From: Bog-105 sp965277435
GTDB lineage: Bacteria; Acidobacteriota; Terriglobia; Bryobacterales; Bryobacteraceae
Assembly: GCA_965277435.1 (NCBI GenBank)
Contig: OZ255821.1
Span: 5,642,001 to 5,706,000 of the forward strand
Length of the DNA stretch: 64,000 nt
Reading direction: 5' to 3'
Under the pieces are notes generated by a model, which saw nothing but the letters and a program-made list of their open reading frames with translations, did not search any database and was not told the DNA's origin. Shown piece after piece: positions 26,058 through 34,478 of this stretch. The translations under genes were made by a program, and so were the position numbers. Every line of letters begins with the position of its first letter. The first letter of the stretch is position 1.

Positions 26058-27458
26058 CTAATCGTCCATTTGCCGGAACACAGGCTCTTTGCCGGCGAGC
26101 ATGAGGCGTTCGTCAAGCGCGGCTTTTACCAGCTCTTCTTCCATTTCGGAGAGACCCTTGGCGTCCTTCTCGATGCGGCTGAGAAGGCCTTTCATGCGGC
26201 CGCGCGAGACTTCAGCAGGCATGGCGAGCGCATAGGCGAAAAGGGCATCCGGGCGCAGTTCGTCGTTCGGAAAGAACTTGCGAAGCTGGTCGAGCTCACC
26301 GCGTAGGCTGTAGTAGCCAACGCCCCAGATAGCGCCGCGCTGCACTTCTAAATCGGTTGAATCGAGATTCCCGGCGAAGTAATTTTGGAAGGCCGGATGC
26401 ATTGAACGCCACATGGCTTCAAGTGCTTTAGCGCGCGCGGCCGGCTGTTCATAGGTGGCGATAATGGCGTCGCGTACTTCGTTACGATCCGCTTCAGGAG
26501 CAAGTCCGACGATGAGGCCGCTGCGCTCTTCAACAGGCAGATCAGGAGACCGGAGCGCCGCAAGCATAGCGTCTACCACGGCGATCTCTTCGGTGGAATT
26601 GATGAGCGCTTCCCACGAGCGCGCCCGCACTGCGGGTGACTCATCGTGCTGGGCCAGAGACAAGATCTGCTTGCGCTGGTCGGGCGCAAGATCGGTGTTG
26701 AAAAAGGAATGCGCGGCGGCGGCGCGCACTTCGGCAACGGGGTGGGTGAGGAGTTCGACACGCTCGTCTTCGTCGAGCAGGTCCATCGGGAGTTCGTCGG
26801 TTTCCGGATACAGGGACCATATATCGAACTCTTCCGGCGCCTCGTCCTGCTGCCAGGGCTGTTCCTTGCGCAACGTTTCGAGAATATCGACGACCTCCTT
26901 CTTGACGAGTTCGTCACCCAGGCCAAGATTCCGCGAGACGGCTTCGAGCACGGGGATGGTGACCGGGTCGCCGTAGATGCCCAGCAGCAGGAGCGTATCG
27001 GACAGATCGTACTCGAGACGGTCAACCAGGATGCGCATGATGCGCTCGTCGCGTACCTTCAAGTTGGCCAGAATAAAGGCGACTTCGCCCGACTGCTCTT
27101 CTTCGAGTTCGGCATAAAGAGCAAGCAGGGGTTCGAGCGCCTGTTTGCCCAGGCCGACCAGTGTCTCGACGAGTTCGTCCGGCACATTTTCCGGATCTTC
27201 CTTGAGGTAGGAAATAAGAAACGGCACGGAGCCGGGAGCTTTCCAGTGACGTAGAATCGACAGCAGCTCCGGCGCCAGATCGACCGTGTCGTTGCTGCGA
27301 TCGCGTTCGGCCGCGGCGCGTATGGCCGGCAACGACTCTTCCGGCCGGTCGAGCAAGGCGTGTAAAAAACGGTGGTCCAGGCCGAGATGGCCGCGCGAGG
27401 CGGAATCGAGAATCTCGGCTGGACTAACTTCGTGCAGTTTGTCGGGATCGAGGAACAA
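26058..27458 (-). CDS. HEAT-repeat protein
   Basis: This 466-residue cytosolic, acidic, all-helical protein is built of HEAT/PBS-lyase-type repeats, e.g. ILSLAQHDESPAVRARSWEA, VELLTHPVAEVRAAAAHSFF and VQRGAIWGVGYYS. It has no signal peptide or catalytic motif. It is the last gene of the ribosomal-protein operon, 6 bp after rplI, where a replicative helicase gene is often found in other bacteria. A scaffold role is likely but the partner is unknown. Confidence 0.8.
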   Translation of the reverse strand: MFLDPDKLHEVSPAEILDSASRGHLGLDHRFLHALLDRPEESLPAIRAAAERDRSNDTVDLAPELLSILRHWKAPGSVPFLISYLKEDPENVPDELVETLVGLGKQALEPLLALYAELEEEQSGEVAFILANLKVRDERIMRILVDRLEYDLSDTLLLLGIYGDPVTIPVLEAVSRNLGLGDELVKKEVVDILETLRKEQPWQQDEAPEEFDIWSLYPETDELPMDLLDEDERVELLTHPVAEVRAAAAHSFFNTDLAPDQRKQILSLAQHDESPAVRARSWEALINSTEEIAVVDAMLAALRSPDLPVEERSGLIVGLAPEADRNEVRDAIIATYEQPAARAKALEAMWRSMHPAFQNYFAGNLDSTDLEVQRGAIWGVGYYSLRGELDQLRKFFPNDELRPDALFAYALAMPAEVSRGRMKGLLSRIEKDAKGLSEMEEELVKAALDERLMLAGKEPVFRQMDD

Positions 27459-27464
27459 AAGTAA

Positions 27465-27908
27465 TTATTCCGGTTCCACGATCACGTTGACGTCGACGGA
27501 AACATCGCGATAGAGGCGCAAGGGCACCTTGTGTTCGCCGACCGTGCGAATGGGTTCATCGAGCTGAATCTTGCGGCGCTCGATATGAAAGTTTTGGGCT
27601 TCGAGCGCATCGGCGATATCGGACGCGGTGACTGAGCCGAACAGATGGTCGTTTTCGCCAACACGCCGGCGCAGTGTGACAGCGACGTTAGCCATCAGTT
27701 TGGCCAGATCTTCCGCGTCGTTCTTCACCTTCGCCTCACGGCGAAGATAGCCTTCGCGTTCTTGCTCGACGATCTTCTTGTTGGAGGCGGTGGCGGCGAC
27801 GGCGAGCCGTTTGGGCAGCAGGAAATTCCGCGCATACCCGTTCGCGACTTTCACGATTGCGCCGCGCGATCCGACGTTGTCTACATCTTCTCTGAGAATG
27901 ACTTCCAT
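27465..27908 (-). CDS. rplI: 50S ribosomal protein bL9
   Basis: The 147-residue protein matches bL9 throughout. The N-terminal domain has MEVILREDVDNVGSRG and the signature VANGYARNFLLPKRLA, followed by the long connecting helix and the C-terminal domain (LFGSVTASDIADAL). It binds 23S rRNA and spans the outside of the ribosome. It follows rpsR by 18 bp in the rpsF-rpsR-rplI order conserved in bacteria. Confidence 0.97.
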   Translation of the reverse strand: MEVILREDVDNVGSRGAIVKVANGYARNFLLPKRLAVAATASNKKIVEQEREGYLRREAKVKNDAEDLAKLMANVAVTLRRRVGENDHLFGSVTASDIADALEAQNFHIERRKIQLDEPIRTVGEHKVPLRLYRDVSVDVNVIVEPE

Positions 27909-27926
27909 GATGATCTAAGCTCCTAT

Positions 27927-28229
27927 TCAGACGCGCGAAGCGAAGGCCAGCAAGGCAATGTTGCGCGCCTGTTTGATCGCTTGACTGAGCCGCTTTTGAT
28001 GGGGTGTGCAAACACCGGAGATGCGGCGCGGCGTGATCTTGCCGCGCTCGGAAACGAAGCTGGCGAGCAGCTTGGCGTCCTTGTAGTTGATATCGTCGAC
28101 TTTATCGACGCAAAAACGGCAGACCTTCTTCCGCCGGAAATACTGTTTCTTACCTGTCGCGATGGCTTTATCGCCGCCGGTAGGGCGTTGTGAGGCCGCA
28201 ATCGGGCGGCCGCCTCTTTGTTCTGGCAT
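27927..28229 (-). CDS. rpsR: 30S ribosomal protein bS18
   Basis: The 100-residue protein has the bS18 core YFRRKKVCRFCVDKVDDINY, then KDAKLLASFVSERGKI and RRISGVCTPHQKRLSQAIKQAR. The CxxC...CxxH residues indicate the zinc-binding form. The N-terminal ~25 residues are a basic, Gly/Gln-rich extension. bS18 forms a heterodimer with bS6 on the platform of the small subunit; the bS6 gene is 17 bp upstream. A single-stranded DNA-binding protein gene, often found between the two, is absent here. Confidence 0.97.
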   Translation of the reverse strand: MPEQRGGRPIAASQRPTGGDKAIATGKKQYFRRKKVCRFCVDKVDDINYKDAKLLASFVSERGKITPRRISGVCTPHQKRLSQAIKQARNIALLAFASRV

Positions 28230-28246
28230 GTAATTATCCTTTCCTC

Positions 28247-28744
28247 CTACTCAGAAGCAGGCGACTCCGGGTCTGCAGGGGACACAACAGTGGGCGCAGC
28301 AGGTACCGGGGCTGTCGGTCCAGGTGCACCGGGCATGGGAGCGGGAGCGTCCTGCGGCAAGGAAGGCGAAGTAACCGCAACGGGCATGGGCGGCGTCACC
28401 GGTTTCCGCGCGGCTCGTTTTTCACGGGCTTTGCGGCGCTTTTCAATCCGCTTCATCTTCTCGTCGGTGCGTACCGTGAGAAATTTCAAGACCAGATCGG
28501 CGACACGCAAACGCCGCTCGACCTCGCGCACTACCTCAGGGCCCGCGTTGAAGTGCAGCAGAATATACTGCCCCTCGGTGTGTTTCATAACCCGATAGGC
28601 GAGCTTGCGAACCCCCCACCTTTCGGTTTTCTCCAGTGTTCCACCCTTCTGGGTGATCACGTTTTTCAGCTGTTCGATCAGCGGATCCACTTCTTCATCG
28701 GTGGCGTCCGGCCGGACAATGAACAGCTCCTCGTAAATTCTCAT
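28247..28744 (-). CDS. rpsF: 30S ribosomal protein bS6 with long low-complexity tail
   Basis: The first ~95 residues are a typical bS6 (MRIYEELFIVRPDATDEEVD, RWGVRKLAYRVMKHTEGQYI). From about residue 100 a basic stretch (KRRKAREKRAARKP) leads into a ~55-residue Pro/Ala-rich tail, making the protein 165 residues long instead of the usual 95-135. Its ATG overlaps the stop of pth (ATGA at 28741-28744), so translation is coupled. It partners with bS18, encoded next. Confidence 0.96.
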   Translation of the reverse strand: MRIYEELFIVRPDATDEEVDPLIEQLKNVITQKGGTLEKTERWGVRKLAYRVMKHTEGQYILLHFNAGPEVVREVERRLRVADLVLKFLTVRTDEKMKRIEKRRKAREKRAARKPVTPPMPVAVTSPSLPQDAPAPMPGAPGPTAPVPAAPTVVSPADPESPASE

Positions 28745-29367
28745 TCTTCCTCTTCTTGTATGCCTCGAGCGCGGCGATTGTAAATCGCCATGGCCTTATC
28801 GGCGCCTTCAGCAACGATGGATTCGACGGCGTCCGCGGTATACGACAGCACCTCATCCACGTCATTCCGCAATTCCCGCTCCCAGGGAGCGAGAACATAT
28901 TCAGCTGCATAGATCGGGTGATCCGGGCGTATACCGACCCGAACCCGGATGAAAGCATCCGTTTTCAATACAGCCAAAATCGACTTGACACCGTTGTGCC
29001 CAGCCGCCGAACCGTTCTTCTTGATCCGCAGCGCGGTCCAAGGCAGGTCGAGTTCGTCATACACCACGATTAAATCGCGGTTCGTCAGATTACGGTAGCT
29101 CAGCACCGGGCCAATGGCCGTGCCTGACAAATTCATAAAAGTTTGCGGCTTCACCAGAACCACGCTTTGATTTTGGATCTGCCCGCTGCCGGTTAAAGCA
29201 GCACCATCGCTTTTGCCCACCCGGATCTGATAACGCCGAGCGAGCTCATCAACGACCAGAAAACCGATGTTGTGGGGGGTAGCTTCATACCGGCTGCCGG
29301 GATTGCCCAAGCCTGCAACGCAGAACGGCCTTTCCCGAAAAGTATCGTCAGGACTATCTTCCCCCAC
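28741..29367 (-). CDS. pth: Peptidyl-tRNA hydrolase
   Basis: This enzyme hydrolyses peptidyl-tRNA released from stalled ribosomes. The 208-residue protein contains all Pth markers: VAGLGNPGSRYEATPHNIGF with the catalytic His, the FMNLSG motif, YDELDLPWTALRIK with the conserved Asp, and GSAAGHNGVKSI. It follows rplY by 15 bp and overlaps rpsF by 4 bp. The order prs-rplY-pth is widespread in bacteria. The last residues (QEEEE) are an acidic tail. Confidence 0.96.
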   Translation of the reverse strand: MGEDSPDDTFRERPFCVAGLGNPGSRYEATPHNIGFLVVDELARRYQIRVGKSDGAALTGSGQIQNQSVVLVKPQTFMNLSGTAIGPVLSYRNLTNRDLIVVYDELDLPWTALRIKKNGSAAGHNGVKSILAVLKTDAFIRVRVGIRPDHPIYAAEYVLAPWERELRNDVDEVLSYTADAVESIVAEGADKAMAIYNRRARGIQEEEE

Positions 29368-29382
29368 AGACCGGAAAACGTC

Positions 29383-30057
29383 CTACTTCTTCTTGGGCGC
29401 TTCGGCGCCCTCTTCTTCCTTCTTGCCCTTCTTGATGACTTCGGGTTCAGATCCCGCTGCCGGAACAGCGCCAACCTCGGCCGCAGGTTCTTCTTCCGCC
29501 TTGATCGAGATGATATGGGTAATCACCGCATCCGGTACGCTCAGCAGCTTCATAGAGCCTTCCAGCGGGATGTCGGCGGCACGGATGCTCTGTCCGATTA
29601 ACAGTTCAGACACATTGACGATGAACTGTTCGGGAATATCGTCGGGCAGGCACTCGATTTCGATTTCGCGAGTGACGATGTCCTGGATACCGCCCTGCAG
29701 CTTGACGCCCTTGGGATCGCCCTGCGTGAGAACGGGAACCTTGACGGTGATGCGCTGCGACAGATCGATGCGCTTGAGATCGACGTGCAGCAGCGAATCG
29801 CGGATGGGATCGTACTGCCAGTCGATGACCATGACGGGAGTATTTTCGCCGCTCAAGCCTAAATTGAAAATCGTGTTATGACCAGTCTTGCTGTTCAGAA
29901 TCCGGGTCAGTTCTTTGGGATTGACCGCTACTGCTGTCGCTCCGGATGCGCCGCCGTACACCACCGCCGGCATGGAACCCTTCGCTCGCAAACGCCGCGC
30001 TTCATTCTTGCCACGAGATTCGCGCGCCTCGGCGGCAACCGTAATATCTTTTCTCAT
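29383..30057 (-). CDS. rplY: 50S ribosomal protein bL25 (Ctc/TL5 type)
   Basis: This is the 5S rRNA-binding protein in its long general-stress (Ctc) form with 224 residues. The N-terminal L25 domain (ARESRGKNEARRLRAKGSMP, then AVVYGG) is followed by the C-terminal TL5 beta domain (LQGGIQDIVTREIEIECLPD). It ends with a charged Glu/Lys/Ala-rich tail of ~40 residues. A strong ribosome binding site (GAGGTGAAGG) precedes the ATG, and a stable hairpin lies just upstream at 30072-30102. It sits between prs and pth. Confidence 0.96.
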   Translation of the reverse strand: MRKDITVAAEARESRGKNEARRLRAKGSMPAVVYGGASGATAVAVNPKELTRILNSKTGHNTIFNLGLSGENTPVMVIDWQYDPIRDSLLHVDLKRIDLSQRITVKVPVLTQGDPKGVKLQGGIQDIVTREIEIECLPDDIPEQFIVNVSELLIGQSIRAADIPLEGSMKLLSVPDAVITHIISIKAEEEPAAEVGAVPAAGSEPEVIKKGKKEEEGAEAPKKK

Positions 30058-30071
30058 CCTTCACCTCTTCA

Positions 30072-30102
30072 CCGGAACGGCTCGAAAGGAGCCGGACCCC
30101 GG
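30072..30102 (-). other. Stable hairpin in the prs-rplY gap
   Basis: A 6-bp perfect stem, CGGCTC (30078-30083) / GAGCCG (30089-30094), has a 5-nt GAAAG/CTTTC loop and is flanked by an outer CCGG/CCGG pair (30072-30075 with 30099-30102). It lies 14 nt or more from the rplY start in an otherwise tightly packed operon. It has no U-run, so it is more likely an RNA processing, stability or control element than a terminator. Confidence 0.5.
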
Positions 30103-30148
30103 TTACGATTCGCCCGCTCAGATTCTCCGACCGGGCACTTGCAAAAAG

Positions 30149-31120
30149 CTAAATAAACAGGGTACTTACCGATCCACCTTCGTGTATCGATTGAATCGCC
30201 CTGGCCAGCAGCGGGCCGATCGAAAGCGCCCGAATTTTCGGACAGTTCGCGGCCTCTTCCGTAAGCGGAATCGAGTTTGTAACCACTAACTCGACCAGCT
30301 CAGACCCTTCAATTCTCTCCACCGCCGGGCCCGATAGCACCGCGTGAGTAGCACAGGCCGTGACACTCTTAGCGCCCTGGCTCAACAATGCCTCGACACC
30401 CTTTACCAGCGTTCCGGCCGTGTCGACCAAATCATCCACAATCAAACAATGCCTGCCGCGGACCTCGCCGATGATATTCATCACCTCGGCGACATTAGCA
30501 TCCGTGCGGCGTTTATCTATAATCGCCAGCGGCGCATTTAAGTTCTTAGCGAACGATCTGGCCCGCTCCACGCCGCCCGCATCCGGCGAAACCACGATCA
30601 TTTCACCGCGCTCAAACCGGTTGGCAAAATCGTTGACCATCACGGGCGCGGAAAACAAGTGATCGACAGGAATATCGAAGAAACCCTGAATTTGCGCGGC
30701 GTGCAGATCGAGCGCTAGCACCCGGCTCGCTCCCGCCCGCTCGATCAAACTGGCGACCAGCTTGGCGGAAATCGGCATGCGCGGCCGGTCCTTGCGGTCC
30801 TGCCTTGCATACCCATAATAGGGTAACACTGGCGTGATGCGTTCGGCGCTTGCCCGCTTCAAAGCGTCGATGATGAGCAGCAGCTCCATCAGGTGGTGAT
30901 CGACCGGCGTACATGTGGGTTGAACCACAAAGACGTCTGCGCCACGAACATTTTCCTGGATTTGCAGATGCGTTTCGCCGTCGGCAAAACGCTTGATCAT
31001 GGCTGCGCCGATCGGACAATCGAGCGCCTCGCAGATCTCTTCCGTCAAAGGCCGGTTGGCGGTGCCGCTGAAGACTTTAAAGTCGGTGAACAAGGCGCGC
31101 GCGGGTTTGGGGGCAGACAT
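30149..31120 (-). CDS. prs: Ribose-phosphate pyrophosphokinase
   Basis: This enzyme makes PRPP from ribose 5-phosphate and ATP for nucleotide, His and Trp synthesis. The ATG at 31120 gives 323 residues starting MSAPKPARALFTDFKVFSG. Motifs: KRFADGETHLQI, VVQPTC, the flexible-loop region PYYGYARQDRKDRPRMPISA, the PRPP-binding loop IVDDLVDTAGTL, and metal/ATP-binding His in LDLHAAQIQGFFDIP. It follows ispE by 19 bp. Downstream apt uses PRPP directly, which fits the clustering. Confidence 0.97.
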   Translation of the reverse strand: MSAPKPARALFTDFKVFSGTANRPLTEEICEALDCPIGAAMIKRFADGETHLQIQENVRGADVFVVQPTCTPVDHHLMELLLIIDALKRASAERITPVLPYYGYARQDRKDRPRMPISAKLVASLIERAGASRVLALDLHAAQIQGFFDIPVDHLFSAPVMVNDFANRFERGEMIVVSPDAGGVERARSFAKNLNAPLAIIDKRRTDANVAEVMNIIGEVRGRHCLIVDDLVDTAGTLVKGVEALLSQGAKSVTACATHAVLSGPAVERIEGSELVELVVTNSIPLTEEAANCPKIRALSIGPLLARAIQSIHEGGSVSTLFI

Positions 31121-31139
31121 CCTCGTCTCTCTCTGACCT

Positions 31140-32069
31140 TTAAGCAAAGCAGCAGTTCGGGGCTGCGACGCCCAGGGCACGTCGCCATAGCTGGCGGTAA
31201 CGTGCGCGCGGAACGAAGCGAACCGGGAACGCGGTTCCGACCGGAAAACTGTTAGCTGCGGCAGCGGTGGACTCTTCGTCTTCGAAAACGCCGAACACAG
31301 CCGACCCGCTGCCGGTCATTAAAGCCGGTTTAGCGCCTAGGCGCTTCAACTTGCGCACGGTCCGAGACAGTTCCGGATGCTGCCGAAACACAGCTTCTTC
31401 AAAGTCATTTTTCAGCGGAAAGTGTTCCAAATCGTGCTCGGCTAAGGTCCAGGCGATCGTCTGAAACTCTCTCAGGATAGGGGACTCGGCCTTTGAAGTC
31501 AACGCATTCGTAACATCTCGGGCGAGGGTACGGTACGCGTCAGGGGTCGAGACGTGAACGCCGGTCGAAACTACCAGGACCGAGCGGGCCGGCTGGTCGG
31601 GCAGCGGATAGAGTTCCGTGCCCCGGCCCAGGGCCAACGCAGTACCGCCGTAAAGGAAGAAGGCGACGTCGCTACCCAACGTCTCGGCCAAACGGACCAG
31701 TTCCGGCAGCGGCATCGTTTTCCCGGCCAGCGCCGGAAGAGCGATCAGAACCGCAGCGGCGTTGCTGGAACCACCGCCGAGACCGGCGCCCATGGGGATC
31801 TGTTTGGAAAGTGAAAAACGAACCCAAGCATTTATTTTGAGCGATTCTAGGACGAGATTGGCAGCACGGAGAACTAGATTGTCTGCTATGTCGATCGAAC
31901 TACTTAGGTCAATTTGGGTTCGTTTTTTCAAATCGAACTCGATGACCAGCTTGTCGGAAAGGCTGATGGTTTGAAAGATCGTACGCAGGTCGTGGTAGCC
32001 GTCGGCTCTCTTAGATAGAACGCGCAGGTCGAGGTTGAGCTTAGCGAGGGACGGGACGGTCACCTTCAC
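31140..32069 (-). CDS. ispE: 4-diphosphocytidyl-2-C-methyl-D-erythritol kinase
   Basis: This GHMP kinase phosphorylates CDP-methylerythritol in the MEP isoprenoid pathway. The 309-residue protein starts SLAKLNLDLRVLSKRADGYH with the conserved Lys and Asp, has the ATP-binding motif PMGAGLGGGSSNAAA around residue 95, and ends with the GHMP C-terminal motif MTGSGSAVFGVF. Its start is 2 bp from the stop of apt, and prs follows at 19 bp: the ispE-prs-rplY order is common in bacteria. Confidence 0.96.
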   Translation of the reverse strand: MKVTVPSLAKLNLDLRVLSKRADGYHDLRTIFQTISLSDKLVIEFDLKKRTQIDLSSSIDIADNLVLRAANLVLESLKINAWVRFSLSKQIPMGAGLGGGSSNAAAVLIALPALAGKTMPLPELVRLAETLGSDVAFFLYGGTALALGRGTELYPLPDQPARSVLVVSTGVHVSTPDAYRTLARDVTNALTSKAESPILREFQTIAWTLAEHDLEHFPLKNDFEEAVFRQHPELSRTVRKLKRLGAKPALMTGSGSAVFGVFEDEESTAAAANSFPVGTAFPVRFVPRARYRQLWRRALGVAAPNCCFA

Positions 32070-32071
32070 GG

Positions 32072-32593
32072 TCAGTACTGGAGTAGGGAGAAGACGTCGT
32101 ATCCGGACAGCTTGTCGCGGCCATTCAGGAAAGCGAGTTCGATGACAAAGCCGAGACCGACCACTTTGCCTTCGAGCTGGCGGACGAGGCGGGCGACGGC
32201 GGACGCTGTGCCACCGGTGGCGAGGACATCGTCGATAATCAGTACGCTCTGGCCGGGCTCGATCGAGTCGGCGTGAACTTCCAACCGATCGGAGCCATAT
32301 TCGAGGTCGTATTCCACGCTGCGGGTGGTGTGAGGGAGTTTTTTCGGCTTGCGAACTGGGACGAAGCCGGCGCCGAGAGCCAGGGCCATAGCCGGCGCGA
32401 AGAAGTAACCGCGCGCTTCAATACCAACAACGATATCGACCTGCTTGCCCTGGTAATGATCGCCGAGAGCGTCGACCGTTTCGCGGAAGCCGTGTTTGTC
32501 TTTGAGCAGGGTGGTGATGTCGTAAAACTGAATGCCCGGTTTGGGAAAATCGGGAACTTCCCGGATAAGTGACTTCAGGCTATGCTGGGCCAC
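32072..32593 (-). CDS. apt: Adenine phosphoribosyltransferase
   Basis: This enzyme salvages adenine with PRPP to give AMP. The core is complete: REVPDFPKPGIQFYDITTLL, VGIEARGYFFAPAMA, VPVRKPKKLPH, and the PRPP-binding loop LIIDDVLATGGTA. The start is uncertain: GTG 32593 gives 173 residues, the usual family length, while GTG 32620 adds nine; neither has a strong ribosome binding site. Reading further back to 32683 gives non-conserved residues. It is the first gene of the minus-strand operon that runs through ispE, prs and the ribosomal genes. Confidence 0.93.
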   Translation of the reverse strand: MAQHSLKSLIREVPDFPKPGIQFYDITTLLKDKHGFRETVDALGDHYQGKQVDIVVGIEARGYFFAPAMALALGAGFVPVRKPKKLPHTTRSVEYDLEYGSDRLEVHADSIEPGQSVLIIDDVLATGGTASAVARLVRQLEGKVVGLGFVIELAFLNGRDKLSGYDVFSLLQY

Positions 32594-32718
32594 TGCGGAG
32601 TTCGAGGGAGTACTGGACACGCAAATGATGGTAGCAAGGCAGGAAGGCGTTCTAGGAAATATTCCAGGTTTGCGGATGATCAATTTTCGCTCTTGCCCCC
32701 ACTGTGCTTAGAGTTTCC

Positions 32719-33460
32719 ATGCGACTTGCAATGCTGGCGGTCTTTTTCGCTCTTCTCTCCCCGTGTTGTAACGCGGTGGAATTGACTCCCCAGGCTATTG
32801 TGGAGGCGTTCTTCTCAGTCGACGGCATTCAGGACAAAAAGGCCGTATACACGGGTGAAATGCTGCACTTCCTTAACGAACGCACCATGGGACAGTACCT
32901 CGGCGTCGGCGTGGACAAGGAATATCGATTACTGTTTCGCTCGGATTCAGCCGCCAGATATGCGATTGCGGTGAAATCGCCAGGAATGACTCAGGATTGG
33001 TATGCCTTTCTGGCGAAATCGGACGGAGCATGGCGACTCGAAGCCGTTCGGACTCTCGCCCAGACTGGCCTTATCGCACTCTTAGTAAAAAGACCTTCGC
33101 GACAAGGCGCAAAGGACTACCGAAGAGGACTGGCGACTTAAAGATGCAGAATTGACTCTGACCAGCGACGCCAATCTCAAGAAATTTCTCAACGCGCACC
33201 TTTCGGAGTTCGAGGCTCTGGTTGAAGTAGTTCGAAACGGCACGAAGGAAGCGACCGCAACCTCTGCCAGAAAGCTATTCCTGAATTCCGCTCGCACGGA
33301 TCCTGCCGGCTTTATCCGGCTGACAATTGGCGGAATACTCGACAACACGGTGGGCTACCTTTACGTCCCTTCCGGAATCACGCCGCCACGCATTGAGCCG
33401 GACACGGTGATCTACCTCGAAAAAATCATTGATCACTGGTACGTCATTAAGACGACGTAG
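32719..33460 (+). pseudogene. Secreted protein of unknown function, split by a 1-nt frameshift
   Basis: The first part, from ATG 32719 (in-frame GTG at 32704), has a signal peptide (MRLAMLAVFFALLSPCCNA) and runs to about 33090. In the +1 frame a second part continues smoothly: KDLRDKAQRTTEEDWRLKDA and on to IIDHWYVIKTT at 33460. The join is at a run of five A (33087-33091); removing one A restores a protein of about 247 residues. No family is recognised. The frame may be broken by mutation or by a sequencing error in the A-run. The gene diverges from apt. Confidence 0.65.
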
Positions 33461-33479
33461 GTTCGAGCAGAAGGCCAAA

Positions 33480-34478
33480 CTAGGAAGCCGGTAAATAAAC
33501 GCGTATGCGGTGGTCGGTGAAGCGGAGGTAGGGGCCGAATGAGGCTTGCTGCATGTGGCAGCCGAGACAATTTTCTTTTTGCTCGCGACGGCAGAGCTTT
33601 ACTGGTTTGTGGTCGGCGGCGTGACAGGCGAGACATTTTTCGACATACAAAGCGGAAGCGCGCGGTAGCGCGTCTTCGTGTGGATTGTGGCAGGTCAGGC
33701 AGGATAGTTTGCCTTGGCTCGCCTGAAAACAACGGCTGGTTAACAGGCCGACGGGTGCGAAGCGCACGGTCACGGGATTTTCCATCTCGGGTTCAGCGCC
33801 CATATCCGGGGTCGGGAGGCGGTGGCACTGACCGCAGATTTCAATCTGCGCTTTGGCGGGGAAGCGGCCGGGATTGACGATATCTTCGCGCTTCCTCGAT
33901 GCGACATGAGAGCTGCCCGGACCGTGGCAGCGTTCGCATGTAACGCCGGGGGTCATGGTGCTCAGATCGGGGCCGTTGTCACCGCTTTGGACGCCAGTGG
34001 CGTGACAGTTAAAGCAACTGCTGATGGTGCGGCCATCTTGCAACATGCCGAGTTCCCCAATCGGCGAAGTGGCGCGGCGCGGATGGCCAAATGTGGGGGC
34101 TAGTTTCTTCACGCGTGTGTAATACGAGAAGCGATGCTCCAGGTATTGATCTTCGAAATGCCCGACGGGAGTGCTGCCCTGAACGCCCGCTCCAAAAGCC
34201 CACTCAATGATGGCCGTACTGGCTCCGGCAATGCCGGTCACGGACACATCGCTGCCCTGCGCGGCGTAATGCAACAAGCCGTCGGGCGATTGGGCTTGCT
34301 GCAGCAGCATGCCTCCTACTACACTGCCGTCAACGTGACGCAGAGCTTGAGCGTGATGCGTGGCGGATTGCTTCGCGCTTTCAGCCGGGTGGCAAGTGGC
34401 GCAGGCTTGCGGACCGACATACGTGGCGGCGCGCAATGCGTTACAAGCGAGAAACAGCACTAGGATGTGCCCTTTCAC
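33480..34478 (-). CDS. Seven-heme c-type cytochrome
   Basis: This 332-residue exported electron carrier has a signal peptide (HILVLFLACNALRAA) followed by seven CxxCH heme-attachment motifs: CATCH (residues 26-30), CFNCH, CERCH, CGQCH, CLTCH, CLACH and CLGCH. Extra histidines (THHAQ, NPHED, ADHKP) could be distal ligands. It belongs to the broad cytochrome c554/doubled-CXXCH group. It starts at GTG 34478, the G of which is shared with the TAG stop of the preceding TPR gene, so the two are translationally coupled. The redox partner is unknown. Confidence 0.9.
   Translation of the reverse strand: MKGHILVLFLACNALRAATYVGPQACATCHPAESAKQSATHHAQALRHVDGSVVGGMLLQQAQSPDGLLHYAAQGSDVSVTGIAGASTAIIEWAFGAGVQGSTPVGHFEDQYLEHRFSYYTRVKKLAPTFGHPRRATSPIGELGMLQDGRTISSCFNCHATGVQSGDNGPDLSTMTPGVTCERCHGPGSSHVASRKREDIVNPGRFPAKAQIEICGQCHRLPTPDMGAEPEMENPVTVRFAPVGLLTSRCFQASQGKLSCLTCHNPHEDALPRASALYVEKCLACHAADHKPVKLCRREQKENCLGCHMQQASFGPYLRFTDHRIRVYLPAS

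Noticed and set aside
28230..28246. bS6:bS18 leader-type regulatory RNA for rpsF
   Set aside because: rpsF overlaps pth by 4 bp and the rpsF-rpsR gap is only 17 bp, so there is no leader in which the known structure could form.
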